The notes: generated by a model from the sequence alone, not told the origin. A DNA stretch of 64,000 nucleotides from Paractinoplanes maris (GCF_023544465.1 NZ_JALPVL010000017.1:186001-250000); one strand, 5' to 3'; shown: positions 15,115 through 23,752, numbered from the stretch's first letter. Numbers and translations are program-made.

Positions 15115-15780
15115 ATGGACTACCGCCGGACGTACCGCTCCGCCGCCGTCGCCTTCGTCGACCTGGTGAGCCGGGTGCCCACCGACCGTCTCGACGGGCC
15201 GGGGCTGGGCGAGTGGTCGCTGCGCGAGCTGATCGGACACACGGTCAGTTCCGCGCTCGAGCAGGTGCCCCCGGTGCTCGGAACAGCGACCGGCGCGGCT
15301 CCCACCCGTTCCGCCTCCTTGCCCGGGGCGTCATCGTTCGCCGGCCCGGTGGCGGTGAACGTCGAGGCGCCCGAGGGCTACTTCGCCTTCGTCCGGGACG
15401 TACCCCCCGAGCTGTACGCCGCCGCCGTGTCGGCCTCGGGCGACGACGCCCGCCGGGCCGCCGACCTGCTGCCCGCCGCGGGCGAACTGGCCGGCCGCGC
15501 CACCCAGGCGCTGGCCGCAGTCGGCGACGACGACGTGGTGACCACACCCGTGGGCGGCATGCGCGTCCGCGACTGGCTGCCGACCCGGACGTTCGAACTG
15601 GTCGTGCACGGCTCCGACGTGGCCGCCGCCGCCGGCGTACCCGCGGCCTTCGACCCCGCCGCCGTGTCGGAGGCAACCCTGCTGGCCGCCCGCATCGCCG
15701 TGGCCCTGGGCGAAGCCGAAACGGTCCTCAGCGCCCTGACCGGCCGCGCTCCCCTGCCCGCCAAGTTCTCCGTGGTCTGA
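15115..15780 (+). CDS. maleylpyruvate isomerase N-terminal domain (DinB-like) protein
   Basis: A 221-residue protein of the mycothiol-dependent maleylpyruvate isomerase/DinB-like four-helix family common in actinobacteria. Evidence is RTYRSAAVAFVDLVSRVPTDRL, the LGEWSLRELIGHTVSS motif that carries the first metal-ligand histidine, and GGMRVRDWLPTRTFELVVHGSDVAAA, where the second ligand His is found. Such proteins act as mycothiol-dependent transferases or isomerases, but the substrate is unknown here. The ATG at 15115 lies 10 bp after the preceding membrane-protein gene. Downstream, the sequence becomes a GC-rich repeat. Confidence 0.82.
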   Translation: MDYRRTYRSAAVAFVDLVSRVPTDRLDGPGLGEWSLRELIGHTVSSALEQVPPVLGTATGAAPTRSASLPGASSFAGPVAVNVEAPEGYFAFVRDVPPELYAAAVSASGDDARRAADLLPAAGELAGRATQALAAVGDDDVVTTPVGGMRVRDWLPTRTFELVVHGSDVAAAAGVPAAFDPAAVSEATLLAARIAVALGEAETVLSALTGRAPLPAKFSVV

Positions 15781-16336
15781 CAACCCCCGCGCCTCCCACC
15801 CCCACAGGATTCCGCCACCGGCACCGTCGCCGCACGCATCCGCCGGCCCTTCGACTGCCTCGCCATGCCCCGCAAGGCCCTAGCCACGCCCGCCATGCCT
15901 TCACGGCCCTGGCCGCACCCGCCACGCCATCACGGCCCGGCCGCGTCGCCACGCCCGCACAGCCCTGGCCACTCCCGCCATACCTTCACGGCCCTGGCTG
16001 CACCCGCCACGCCATCACGGCCCGGCCGCGTCGCCACGCCCGCACAGCCCTGGCCACTCCCGCCATGCCATGACGGTCCCGGCCGCGCCCGCCACGCCAT
16101 CACGGCCACGGTCGCACCCGCCACGCCCGCACAGCCCTGGCCGCACCTGCCACGCCCGCCGTGCTCGCGCGGTCCTGGCTGGCGCCCGGGCCCCAGGGAA
16201 CCCTCATGACCCGCCGAGCCTTCGGACCTCACTGATCGCCACACGCCTCAGCTGACTTGAGGCTTCGAGGACCGGTCTCACCGAACTGCAACCGGTCTGC
16301 ACTCGATGCGCGCTCAACCGGCCCGAACAGAGGGGT
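15781..16336. repeat. 85-bp tandem repeat in intergenic region
   Basis: The 556-bp gap before fliQ is filled with a minisatellite. Two full 85-bp copies lie at 15901-15985 and 15986-16070 and differ by about three bases; a third begins at 16071 and decays after about 35 bp. Flanking sequence from about 15865 to 16180 is built of shorter related pieces (CACGCC, CACGGCCCTGGCC). Because 85 is not a multiple of three, all frames stay open for long stretches, but the predicted peptides (Pro/His/Arg-rich) have no ribosome binding site and no recognisable fold, so I treat the region as non-coding. The segment 16250-16336 should hold the fliQ promoter. Confidence 0.85.
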
Positions 16337-16606
16337 ATGACCGACACCATGATCATCGAGCTGGGCCTGGGCGCCATGACCATCGCCGCCAAGATGTGCG
16401 CGCCGGTCCTGCTGACGGCGCTCGCGGTCGGTTTCGCCATCTCCCTGTTCCAGTCGGTGACCCAGATCCAGGAAGCGACACTGTCGTTCGTCCCGAAGGC
16501 AGCCGCAGTCTGCGCAGCCCTCCTCTTCTCCGGCAACTGGATGCTCAACGAGATGACCACCTACACGATCCAACTCTTCGGCCGCATCCCCGACCTGATC
16601 AACTGA
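16337..16606 (+). CDS. fliQ: orphan flagellar/type III export protein FliQ
   Basis: An 89-residue inner-membrane protein of the FliQ/SctS family, which with FliP and FliR forms the export gate of the flagellar type III apparatus. The conservation is clear: APVLLTALAVGFAISLFQSVTQIQEATLSFVPK, then GNWMLNEMTTYTIQLFGRIPDLI. Two membrane helices are predicted (residues about 15-38 and 50-70), the normal topology and length. The ATG at 16337 is preceded by AGAGGGGT. What is odd is the setting: no fliP, fliR, flhA or flhB is nearby, and the gene sits between an 85-bp and a 15-bp repeat array. A second, complete flagellar cluster elsewhere would make this a paralogue; otherwise it is a relocated component. 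Confidence 0.9.
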   Translation: MTDTMIIELGLGAMTIAAKMCAPVLLTALAVGFAISLFQSVTQIQEATLSFVPKAAAVCAALLFSGNWMLNEMTTYTIQLFGRIPDLIN

Positions 16607-16976
16607 CCGCCACCCGCGGCATCCATTGCTTCGACTTATCCATACCCGCAGCTCCACCGCCCGCAGCCGCTCGCACTCCCCGAAGCCACCGCCTCGCAGC
16701 ATCAACCGCTCCGCGGACCTATCGCCGCGGTACTCAGCGCCGCGGTACTCAGCGCCGCGGTACTCAGCGCGGTACTCAGCGCCGCGGTACTCAGCGCCGC
16801 GGTACTCAGCGCCGCTGTTACTCGACGCGGTTACCCAGCGCCGCGCAAGCGGTCGGCCATCCACCACCGCGGAGCCGGCGGCGCGCAGACCGGCTTTCCT
16901 ACGCACACAGGTCGATGCGAAGTCGCCTTGTCCGACCGTGCGGAACCACCTCGACGCATCCGAGCCGGCGCGGTTG
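16607..16976. repeat. 15-bp tandem repeat array
   Basis: Six tandem copies of a 15-bp unit, GCCGCGGTACTCAGC, lie at 16724-16810; the fourth lacks three bases. The unit contains the self-complementary CCGCGG. Diverged copies continue to about 16840. The remaining gap between fliQ and the ROK gene stop shows no open frame with a ribosome binding site and no hairpin typical of a terminator. Confidence 0.85.
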
Positions 16977-18152
16977 TCATCGGCCGACGATGAGCGCGCG
17001 CAGCATGTCGAGAGCCTGGGCCCGGGCGCCGGCCAGCGATGGTTCGTTCTTCACCGAAGCCGCCCGCACCGGAACGGGCCGCGGTGAGCGCGAGACCTCC
17101 TCGGCGATGACATCCGACAGCGGTGTCCCCCACCGGCCGCCGATGACCACCACCTCGGGGTCGATGAGTGTGGCGAGGGCCGCGACCAAGCCGCCGACCG
17201 CCGTCACCACTTCCGGTGGCCGTTCCTCGAGCAGCCGGTCGACGTCGATCGCCGTGGAGCGGCCGTGCCGCAGCCCGAGCAGACCGAACACCTCGATCAG
17301 CGGCATCGCCCGTCCCCCGGGGCCGACGGTGACCAGGTGAGCGACTTCGCCGGCGACACCGCGATGCCCACGCCGCACCTCGCCATCGCTGACGATCGCG
17401 CAACCCAGGCCCTCGTCGAGGTAGACGAACGCGAAGTCGTCCATCGGTGCCGCCGCCCGCTCGGCCTCCGCGGCCCAGTTGACGTCGTTGTCCACCAGCA
17501 CAGTCCCAGCGACCCGCCCCGCCAGCACCGCCACCGGGTCGATCTCGCCCAGCAAGAACGGCGCGTCCGGCAACTGCAGGAGCCGCCCCGTGTGCCGATC
17601 CACCGGATCGGCCGCACTCACCACCGCCAGCCGCGGCCAGGCATCCAACCGCAGCCGCCCCGCAGGCCCCAACTCGCCGCGGTCGCCGCGGTCGCCGCGG
17701 TCGCCGGCGAAGTCGGCCTCCTGCCGGGCTTCGACAAGCTCGCGCACCCGGTCGACCGCTCGGCCCAGGGCGGTAGCCACATCGTCAGGCCGGGCCGGGC
17801 GGCCCACCGGCTCCTCGACCCGGGCCACCAGATTCCCGTACGCGTCCACGCATTCCGCCACGACGCCTTCAGGGGCGACGCTGACCGCCAACGCCGTGCC
17901 GACGTCCGGAGCCAGCGAGTAATACGAGCCCACCCGGCCACGGCCACGACCACCGGGTGTGCGCCGGCCGGTGTCGACGACCAGTCCGGCCTCGGTCAGG
18001 CGGCGCACGCTCTCGCCCGCGGTGGGTTTCGAGATGCCGGTCTCGGTGGACAACTCCGCGCGCGTCAACAGGCGGTGCCGCATGAGAGCGCGCAGTACGT
18101 GCTCATCCGTGAGTGAGCGCAGCAGTTCCTGAGAGGGCTTGGCCGGATCCAC
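16977..18152 (-). CDS. ROK-family transcriptional repressor
   Basis: A 391-residue ROK (repressor, ORF, kinase) regulator. Residues 10-70 form a winged helix (VLRALMRHRLLTRAELSTETGISKPTAGESVRRLTEAGLV). The rest is the sugar-kinase-like sensor domain with TVLVDNDVNWAAEAER, FVYLDEGLGCAIVSDGEVRRGHRGVAGEVAHL and PEVVVIGG. The usual zinc-binding cysteine cluster after GEVAHL is not seen, as in some repressors. A nine-bp microsatellite in the gene (around 17680-17705) yields GDRGDRGDRG in the linker. The start is GTG at 18152. It is divergent from the DUF1479 gene, and two copies of an inverted repeat between them are the likely operators, implying autoregulation and control of the neighbour by a sugar-like ligand. 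Confidence 0.92.
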   Translation of the reverse strand: MDPAKPSQELLRSLTDEHVLRALMRHRLLTRAELSTETGISKPTAGESVRRLTEAGLVVDTGRRTPGGRGRGRVGSYYSLAPDVGTALAVSVAPEGVVAECVDAYGNLVARVEEPVGRPARPDDVATALGRAVDRVRELVEARQEADFAGDRGDRGDRGELGPAGRLRLDAWPRLAVVSAADPVDRHTGRLLQLPDAPFLLGEIDPVAVLAGRVAGTVLVDNDVNWAAEAERAAAPMDDFAFVYLDEGLGCAIVSDGEVRRGHRGVAGEVAHLVTVGPGGRAMPLIEVFGLLGLRHGRSTAIDVDRLLEERPPEVVTAVGGLVAALATLIDPEVVVIGGRWGTPLSDVIAEEVSRSPRPVPVRAASVKNEPSLAGARAQALDMLRALIVGR

Positions 18153-18159
18153 GACGTCA

Positions 18160-18233
18160 TTCTAGTCAGGGCTCTTGCCTAGAAGGGTTCCGGGCTCTAG
18201 GGTTCCTTCTAGTTAAGGGACATGACTAGAAGG
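18160..18233. promoter_or_regulatory. duplicated ROK-type operator between divergent genes
   Basis: Two inverted repeats with the same architecture: TTCTAGT, 11 bases, CCTAGAA at 18160-18184, and CCTTCTAGT, 11 bases, ACTAGAAGG at 18205-18233 (nine-base perfect arms). Their centres are 47 bp apart. The first abuts the ROK start codon; the right arm of the second overlaps the ribosome binding site (AGAAGGAG) of the DUF1479 gene. Equal spacer length and position strongly suggest binding by the ROK repressor, but that is inference. Confidence 0.8.
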
Positions 18234-18242
18234 AGACCCGCC

Positions 18243-19505
18243 ATGCCGCTCCCGCACTGGGAGGAGACTCCCACCGATCTCCCCGCCGCCGTCCGCGAGA
18301 TCAAAGCCGCCCTGCGTGAGCAGATCGCCGCCTCCGGACGCACGGTTGAGGAGGTCTTCGCCGTCGTCGAGCGCAACGTCGCCGCCGAGGTGGCCGACAT
18401 CAACGCGGCCAAGGCGCGCGGCGAGACGGTCTGGCCGGTCATCGCGTACGACGACATCGAGGCCGGCACCGTCAGTGCCGCCGACGTCGACCTGCTGCGC
18501 AAGCGTGGCTGTCTGGTCGTGCGCGGGCACTTCGAGCGGTCGCAGGCGCTGGGCTGGGACGCCGGCATCGTGGAGTACGTCGAGGACAACAAGTTCTTCG
18601 AGAACTACCGCGGACCCGGTGACGACTTCTTCGGCAGCGTCGGCTCCAAGCCCGAGATCTACCCGATCTATTGGTCGCACGCGCAGATGGAGGCTCGCCA
18701 GAGCGACCGGATGGCCCGTGTGCAGACGTTCCTCAACAGCCAGTGGAAGCACACCTCCGAGGGTGTGCAGTGGTTCGACCCGTCGCGCGACTCGCTCTAC
18801 CCCGACCGCATCCGCCGCCGCCCCGAGGGCGCCGACTCCGCCGGCCTGGGGACACACCTCGACCCCGGCACGCTCGACCTGTGGATGACCGAGGCTTATC
18901 AACAGGCCTTCCGGCATCTGTTCACCGGTGAGGTGGAGAAGTACGATCCGTGGGACGCCGCCTACCGCACCTCCGGCCCGCAGTACCCCGGTTCGACCAT
19001 GTGCTCAGCGTTCCGGACGTTCCAGGGCTGGACGGCACTCTCGGACATGGCGCACGACCAGGGCGTGCTGCACACCGTCCCGATCCCCGGCGCGATGGCC
19101 TACCTGATGCTGCGCCCGCTGCTCAACGACGTCCCCGACGACGAGATGTGCGGCGTCACCGTCAACCAGGTCTTCCCGGCCGACGACAAGTGGCACACCC
19201 CGCTCATGGAGGCCCTGTCCGGCATCCCGGACGTGCAGGCCGGCGACTCCGTCTGGTGGCACTGCGACATGATCCACAGCGTCGCCCCCGTGCAGGATCA
19301 GAAAGGCTGGGGCAACGTCATGTACATCCCCGCCGCCCCCTGGTGCCCCCGTAACGAGGCCTACGCCGCGAACGTCCGCGAGGCCTTCCTCACTGGTTCC
19401 AGCCCGTCCGACTTCCCCGCCGAGCACTACGAGCGCGACTGGACCAACCGCTTCACCGAGTCCGAACTCAACGAAACCGGCCGCCGCGGCCTGGGTCTGG
19501 CCTGA
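18243..19505 (+). CDS. DUF1479 (YbiU-like) putative Fe(II)/2-oxoglutarate dioxygenase
   Basis: A 420-residue DUF1479 protein, related to E. coli YbiU and with a cupin-like iron/2-oxoglutarate oxygenase fold. Candidate iron ligands are the His and Asp of GLGTHLDPGTLDLWM and the later His in VWWHCDMIHSVAPVQ. Other family stretches are WPVIAYDDIEAG, GCLVVRGHF, PIYWSHAQMEARQ, FLNSQWKHTSEGVQWFDP and NVMYIPAAPWCPRN. The ATG at 18243 was chosen because AGAAGGAG lies six bases upstream; an ATG at 18222 lacks a ribosome binding site. Its physiological substrate is unknown; control by the divergent ROK repressor suggests a link to sugar or polyol use. Confidence 0.92.
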   Translation: MPLPHWEETPTDLPAAVREIKAALREQIAASGRTVEEVFAVVERNVAAEVADINAAKARGETVWPVIAYDDIEAGTVSAADVDLLRKRGCLVVRGHFERSQALGWDAGIVEYVEDNKFFENYRGPGDDFFGSVGSKPEIYPIYWSHAQMEARQSDRMARVQTFLNSQWKHTSEGVQWFDPSRDSLYPDRIRRRPEGADSAGLGTHLDPGTLDLWMTEAYQQAFRHLFTGEVEKYDPWDAAYRTSGPQYPGSTMCSAFRTFQGWTALSDMAHDQGVLHTVPIPGAMAYLMLRPLLNDVPDDEMCGVTVNQVFPADDKWHTPLMEALSGIPDVQAGDSVWWHCDMIHSVAPVQDQKGWGNVMYIPAAPWCPRNEAYAANVREAFLTGSSPSDFPAEHYERDWTNRFTESELNETGRRGLGLA

Positions 19506-20000
19506 CCCTCGTAGTCAAAAGCCTTGAAACCGCATACGACCGGGACCACGGGCCCAACGCCGCCCTGGCAGCCCGACAGTCCGTGCGGCGCTCGTGAAGG
19601 TCTCGATCGTCCCGCACCGAAAACGCCGGTCGCCGTGCGCCAACAGCCACGGTGACCGGCGTTTCCACTTGAACGAGCACCCATCGCTCACTCCCGCCGG
19701 TCCATTCGCTCACCGCAGGCCGCCGCGACCGAGTTCGCTCGACCGCGCCCGTCCATTCGCTCACCGCAGACCACCCCGCGACCAGAACTCGCTCAGCCGC
19801 GCCTGTCCCGCTCACCGCAGGCCATCCGCGAGGACGACAAGACCCGCAGTCGGCTCGCCGACTCATCGAGAAACACCATCCCGGCCAGCGCCGCACCGAC
19901 CGCCCAATCCCCTCCGGCACGCTTTCCATTCCCACACCGCAGACCGCGCATGAGCGTTAATCGGTGTTTTGCCGGCGGCCGCGCTCACTATTCTCTGGAC
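19506..20000. other. non-coding gap with short direct repeats
   Basis: No gene is convincing here. A 19-bp sequence, GTCCATTCGCTCACCGCAG, occurs at 19700 and again at 19751, and a partial third copy (CGCTCACCGCAGGCC) lies near 19810, so this is a degenerate 51-bp repeat. The last part should contain the promoter for the GNAT gene. A short in-frame extension of that gene back to 19950 is possible but lacks a ribosome binding site. Confidence 0.6.
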
Positions 20001-20477
20001 ATGATCAAGGCACGAGCGGCCACGGTGGACGACGCGGCGGAGCTGGTGCGGCTCCGGGGTGTTCTCTTCGACGTGCCCGACGACTCGGACGACGGTGGCT
20101 GGCGGCAGGCGGCGCGGCAGATCCTGCTGCGCCGCCTGGCTGAGCCGTCACCCACCATGGCCGGGTTCGTCGTCGACCAGCCGGACCACCCGGGACGGCT
20201 CGCAGCGTGCGCGGTCGGCGTCCTCGACGAACGACTGGGCGGTCCCCGCAATCCACAGGGCCTGGCCGGATACATGTTCAACGTGGCGACCGATCCGGAT
20301 CACCGCCGTCGTGGATACGCCCGGGCGTGCACCTCAGCTCTGATCGCCTGGTTCCACACCCGGGGCGCCGGCGTAGTAGACCTCCGCGCCAGCCGCGAGG
20401 GCGAACCGCTCTACGCCTCCCAGGGTTTCGTCCACACCAAGGACCCGGCCATGCGCCTGTCACTGCCCACCAACTGA
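20001..20477 (+). CDS. GNAT family N-acetyltransferase
   Basis: A 158-residue GCN5-related acetyltransferase. It begins IKARAATVDDAAELVRLRGVLF, the usual first strand and helix, and contains the acetyl-CoA pyrophosphate-binding loop in motif A, NVATDPDHRRRGYARACTSAL (V-x-x-x-x-x-R-R-x-G-x-A). The final region LRASREGEPLYASQGFVHTKDPAMRL matches the family ending (LY...GF). The acceptor substrate cannot be told. The ATG at 20001 was chosen because the domain begins there. It stands alone, with repeats on both sides. Confidence 0.9.
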   Translation: MIKARAATVDDAAELVRLRGVLFDVPDDSDDGGWRQAARQILLRRLAEPSPTMAGFVVDQPDHPGRLAACAVGVLDERLGGPRNPQGLAGYMFNVATDPDHRRRGYARACTSALIAWFHTRGAGVVDLRASREGEPLYASQGFVHTKDPAMRLSLPTN

Positions 20478-20874
20478 CCCTGCTCCACGACCCACCGGCT
20501 CAGCACACTCCCCCGCCGACCGGCCCGTCACCACCCGAGAGCGGGCGAGGGCGGCCGCCACCACCCGAACAGATCAGCGACCCACCATCCGGCAGCAACC
20601 CCGGAGAGCCGCCACCACCGGGAAAAGATCAGCGACCCCAATCCACCCGGAACAAGTCAGGCGAGCCACCACCACCGGCAAACAGAACACGGACCCATCA
20701 CCACCGGGAACGGATCAGGCACGCCACCACCACCCAGGAACGGATCAGGCACGCCGCCACCACCCAAGAACAGAACAGCGACCCACCACCACCCGGGAAC
20801 GGATCAGGCACACCACCACCACCGAGGAACGGAACGGCGACCTGACACCACCCGGGAACGGATTGGCGGGCCTA
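20478..20874. repeat. imperfect 30-bp tandem repeat
   Basis: The gap between the convergent GNAT and phosphatase-like genes is a degenerate minisatellite. Units of about 30 bp around GGAACGGATCAGGCACGCC preceded by CACCACCACC recur near 20707, 20737, 20767, 20796 and 20826, with more diverged copies back to about 20520 and on to 20870. No gene or terminator hairpin was recognised. Confidence 0.75.
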
Positions 20875-21687
20875 TCACCACTGGGAACGGATCAGGATGA
20901 GCAGGGCGGCGTGGGTCTCGTGGTCGGCGGCGATCAGCAGGCCCTCGTCGCCGGTGTGGGGTGGGCCGCCGTCGAGGCTGGTCACCACGCAGCCGGCGGC
21001 CTGGCACAGGGCAATGCCGGCGGTGAAATGGACGCTGTCGGCCAGGTGGCCGTCGGTGATGTAGGCGGCTCGCCGGCCCGCCGCGACCCAGGCCACGGCG
21101 AGCGTGCTGGAGATGACGCGCGGCCGGAAACGGGCGGTGAACCGGTCGTCGAGGAGTAGCCGGGCCGCCCGGAAGGTCGGCGCGCTCGGGAACGGCGGAT
21201 CGAGGTTGAGATCCACCAGGCTCGAGGCGGCGTCCGGAACGAGTGGTTCGTCGCGGCCCGACCGGCGCACCCAGGCCCGGTCGCCGTCGGTCCAGAACAC
21301 CTCCGCCGCGAACGGGTCGGCCGACGCGGCAGCCGACGTGCGTCCCCCACCGGCATCGGCCGCTGTTCTCGTGCGGAGAGCGACGTTGACCGAGACCAGC
21401 ATGGTGCGGGCCGCGTAGTTGAGCGTCCCGCAGAGCGGGTCGACCAGCCATTCGCGCTCACCGCCGGCCGCTCCGGACCGCCCGCTCTCCTCACCGACAA
21501 CCACATCGTCCGGCCGGGCCGAGCGCAGAACAGCCAGAACCGCCTCCTCCGCGTCGAGGTCGGCCTGCGTGGCGAAATCGCCCGGCGCCTTGTCGAAACG
21601 CGCAAGCTCGGTGCCGTACCGCTCGAGCACCACCGCCGCGCCCGCCTCGGCCGCCGCCACCGCCAGTTCACCATCATTGATCGACAC
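20875..21687 (-). CDS. inositol monophosphatase-family protein with altered metal site
   Basis: A 270-residue member of the inositol monophosphatase/CysQ/FIG superfamily, which hydrolyses phosphate monoesters with two or three magnesium ions. The GEES motif (Glu67, Glu68) and the second motif WLVDPLCGTLNYA are visible, but the usual DPxDGT has Cys86 in place of the second aspartate, a metal ligand. The late segment DGHLADSVHFTAGIALCQAAGC replaces the normal WD-AAG motif; an Asp is kept. An insertion rich in Ala/Gly follows VALRTR. The protein may be a weak phosphatase or a binding protein. It is convergent with the GNAT gene and divergent from the acetyltransferase gene at 21897. Confidence 0.85.
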   Translation of the reverse strand: MSINDGELAVAAAEAGAAVVLERYGTELARFDKAPGDFATQADLDAEEAVLAVLRSARPDDVVVGEESGRSGAAGGEREWLVDPLCGTLNYAARTMLVSVNVALRTRTAADAGGGRTSAAASADPFAAEVFWTDGDRAWVRRSGRDEPLVPDAASSLVDLNLDPPFPSAPTFRAARLLLDDRFTARFRPRVISSTLAVAWVAAGRRAAYITDGHLADSVHFTAGIALCQAAGCVVTSLDGGPPHTGDEGLLIAADHETHAALLILIRSQW

Positions 21688-21896
21688 GACACGATCCTAG
21701 GACCGACGGGGTTTCGAGCGTCACCGCTCACGCACGTCGCCCGGGTGGGTCGAGCGCTTTGGGCGCGCCGGCGCCCTGCTCGGGCCACCCGGGCCCTCGA
21801 CGTGAGTTGCGGTCCGAACCCACCACCCCGCTACGACATCCTGATGTTGATCTCCGAAAGGGTTTTCCCCAGGCGGCGTTCGCGTAAGGATCGGTT

Positions 21897-22496
21897 GTGA
21901 CTCTCGAGCGGCAGCGGGCCCACATCCTGACCGGTGCGATGTATGACGACCTGACCGAGGAACTCGTCGAGGCGCGGCAGCGCACGGTGTTGCTCACCGT
22001 CGAGTACAACGACAGCTTCGGGCAGCCGCAAGCAACGCGGGAGGCGATTCTGCGCAGGCTGTTACAGAGCGTGGGGGCCAATTGTCACTTCGAGCCCACC
22101 TTCCGATGCGAGTTCGGGTTCAACATCAGTGTCGGCGACCGGTTCTACGCGAACTTCGACTGCGTGATGCTCGACGGTGGTGGGATCACGATCGGTGACG
22201 ACGTGCTCTTCGGGCCGCGGGTGGGCATCTACACGAGCAACCATGCGATCGACCCCTATGAGCGTGCGGCCGGCGGCTGTTACGCGAAGCCGGTGACGAT
22301 CGGTGATCGGGTGTGGGTGGGTGGTGACGTCACGATCAATCAGGGAGTGACGATCGGTGACGGGTCGGTTGTCGGGTCGGGCAGTGTGGTGACGCGTTCA
22401 GTTCCGGCTGGAGTGATCGTGGCCGGAAATCCGGCGCGGGTGCTCCGTAAGATCACCGAGGCCGACCGGACCGGATTTCAGGGGAGCTCGTCGTGA
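21897..22496 (+). CDS. maltose/galactoside O-acetyltransferase-like hexapeptide protein
   Basis: A 199-residue left-handed beta-helix acetyltransferase of the Maa/LacA (NodL) group, which transfers acetyl from acetyl-CoA to sugars. Residues 10-60 are the N-terminal helical Mac domain (MYDDLTEELVEARQRTVLLTVEYND). Then come FRCEFGFNISVGDRFYANFDCVMLDGGGITIGDDVLFGPRVGIYTSNHAIDP, with the active-site His in SNHAID, and hexapeptide turns to GNPARVLRKI. The start is GTG at 21897, ten bases after AAGGA. Its stop overlaps the start of the next gene (GTGA), so the two are translationally coupled. Confidence 0.92.
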   Translation: MTLERQRAHILTGAMYDDLTEELVEARQRTVLLTVEYNDSFGQPQATREAILRRLLQSVGANCHFEPTFRCEFGFNISVGDRFYANFDCVMLDGGGITIGDDVLFGPRVGIYTSNHAIDPYERAAGGCYAKPVTIGDRVWVGGDVTINQGVTIGDGSVVGSGSVVTRSVPAGVIVAGNPARVLRKITEADRTGFQGSSS

Positions 22497-23440
22497 CGCG
22501 TGTGGGTGTGATGCTTCCGCGGGATCTTCCTGTGGACGAGGTGCTGGGTTATGCACAGCGCGCCGACGAGCTCGGCTTCGACGAGCTGTGGGTTGTGGAA
22601 GACCTCGGCTTCCGGGGTGGGATCGCCCAGGCCAGTGCTGTGCTCGCCACGACTTCGCGGATCGTGGTGGGCATCGGGATCCTGCCGGCGGGCGCCCGCA
22701 ACGCGGCGTTCGCGGCGATGGAGCTGGCGACTCTCGCGCAGCTCTTCCCGGGCCGGCTGATCGCGGGTATCGGCCACGGCATGCCCGGCTGGATGCAGCA
22801 GGTAGGAGCCTGGCCGGCCAGCCCGCTGACGCTGCTCGAGGAGTACACGGTGGCGGTCCGGACCCTGCTGCGCGGCGATCCGGGACCGGCGGCGGGCCGG
22901 TACGTGCAGGTCGAGGGCGTCGTCATCGGCGAGAGCCCTGAGGTCGTGCCGCCGGTCGTGCTCGGTGTGCGCGGTCCGAAATCGATCGCGCTGGCCGGCC
23001 GGGTGTCCGACGGTGTGCTCCTGGCCGAGCCCGCCGCGCCGCCCTACGTGCGGGCGTCGATCGGGCATCTGGGCTCGGCGTCGCTCGAGGTCATCACGTA
23101 CGACGCCGCGGTGGTCGGCGACGACGGCCGGGCGGCCCGCGATCTGGTGCGGCCCGGCCTGGCCTGGATGGGCGAGCCGGACTGGGCTCCGCACCTGGCG
23201 CCCCTGCCGTTCGCCGGCGACCTGGCCCGCCACCGCGAGGCGTCGTCGGGCCCGGAGGAGTTCGCGGCCACGATGCCCGACGAGTGGGTGCGCGAGTTGT
23301 CGCTGGCCGGCACCCCCGACGAGGTACGCGCCCGGATCGCCGCCCGCCACCAGGCCGGAGCCACCAGCGTGGTACTGATCCCGGCCGAGGCAGACCGTCT
23401 CGACGCCCTCGACCGCCTCGCGCAGGTTCTCCGGCGATAG
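22493..23440 (+). CDS. LLM-class (luciferase-like) F420/FMN-dependent oxidoreductase
   Basis: A 315-residue TIM-barrel protein of the luciferase-like/methylene-tetrahydromethanopterin-reductase family, which in actinobacteria mostly uses F420 or FMN. Hallmarks are VGVMLPRDLPVDEVLGYAQRADELGFDELWV, TTSRIVVGIGILPAGARN, ELATLAQLFPGRLIAGIGHGMP, VLGVRGPKSIALAGRVSDGVLLA and the C-terminal LAGTPDEVRARIAARHQAGATSVVLIP. The substrate is unknown. It starts at GTG 22493 inside the stop of the acetyltransferase gene, forming a two-gene operon, and is followed by a low-complexity repeat. Confidence 0.9.
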   Translation: MTRVGVMLPRDLPVDEVLGYAQRADELGFDELWVVEDLGFRGGIAQASAVLATTSRIVVGIGILPAGARNAAFAAMELATLAQLFPGRLIAGIGHGMPGWMQQVGAWPASPLTLLEEYTVAVRTLLRGDPGPAAGRYVQVEGVVIGESPEVVPPVVLGVRGPKSIALAGRVSDGVLLAEPAAPPYVRASIGHLGSASLEVITYDAAVVGDDGRAARDLVRPGLAWMGEPDWAPHLAPLPFAGDLARHREASSGPEEFAATMPDEWVRELSLAGTPDEVRARIAARHQAGATSVVLIPAEADRLDALDRLAQVLRR

Positions 23441-23752
23441 CCCGCGACCCCGGCACCCGGCTCGGAGCTCGCGGCTGGCGGCTCGCGGCTGGCGGCTGGC
23501 GGCTCCCGACTCCCCGCTCGCGGCTCGCGGCTCGCGGCTCCGGCTGGCGGCTCGCGGCTCGCGGCTCGCGGCTCGCGGCTCGGACAGCGGACATCGGCGG
23601 CGTCAAGGCCAAAGCGGTGCGCGTCACGTGCCGACAAGCCTGACCCGGGTGCCCGGTGGAAAGCGGCCAGTGGGTCTTCCTGGGTTCATCGCGCCCGCCG
23701 GATGTGAGCGTGAGAAGCGACAGCAACACGCTATCCACAGCGGAGGCTTCTC
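23441..23752. repeat. 7-8-bp microsatellite-like repeat
   Basis: From 23461 to about 23580 the sequence is almost only alternations of CTCGCGG and CTGGCGG, about fifteen units. Short units keep all frames open, giving RAASREPRAAS-type peptides, but no ribosome binding site or domain is present, so it is treated as non-coding. The stretch 23585-23752 is ordinary sequence that should hold the promoter of the hydrolase gene. Confidence 0.8.

Noticed and set aside
15865..16209. Pro/His-rich 114-codon gene over the 85-bp repeat
   Set aside because: No ribosome binding site, and the frame is created by the repeat; the 85-bp period shifts frame between copies.
16337..16606. Type III secretion SctS instead of FliQ
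   Set aside because: No other type III gene is near, and the sequence matches flagellar FliQ closely; the families cannot be separated from this gene alone, so the flagellar name was kept.
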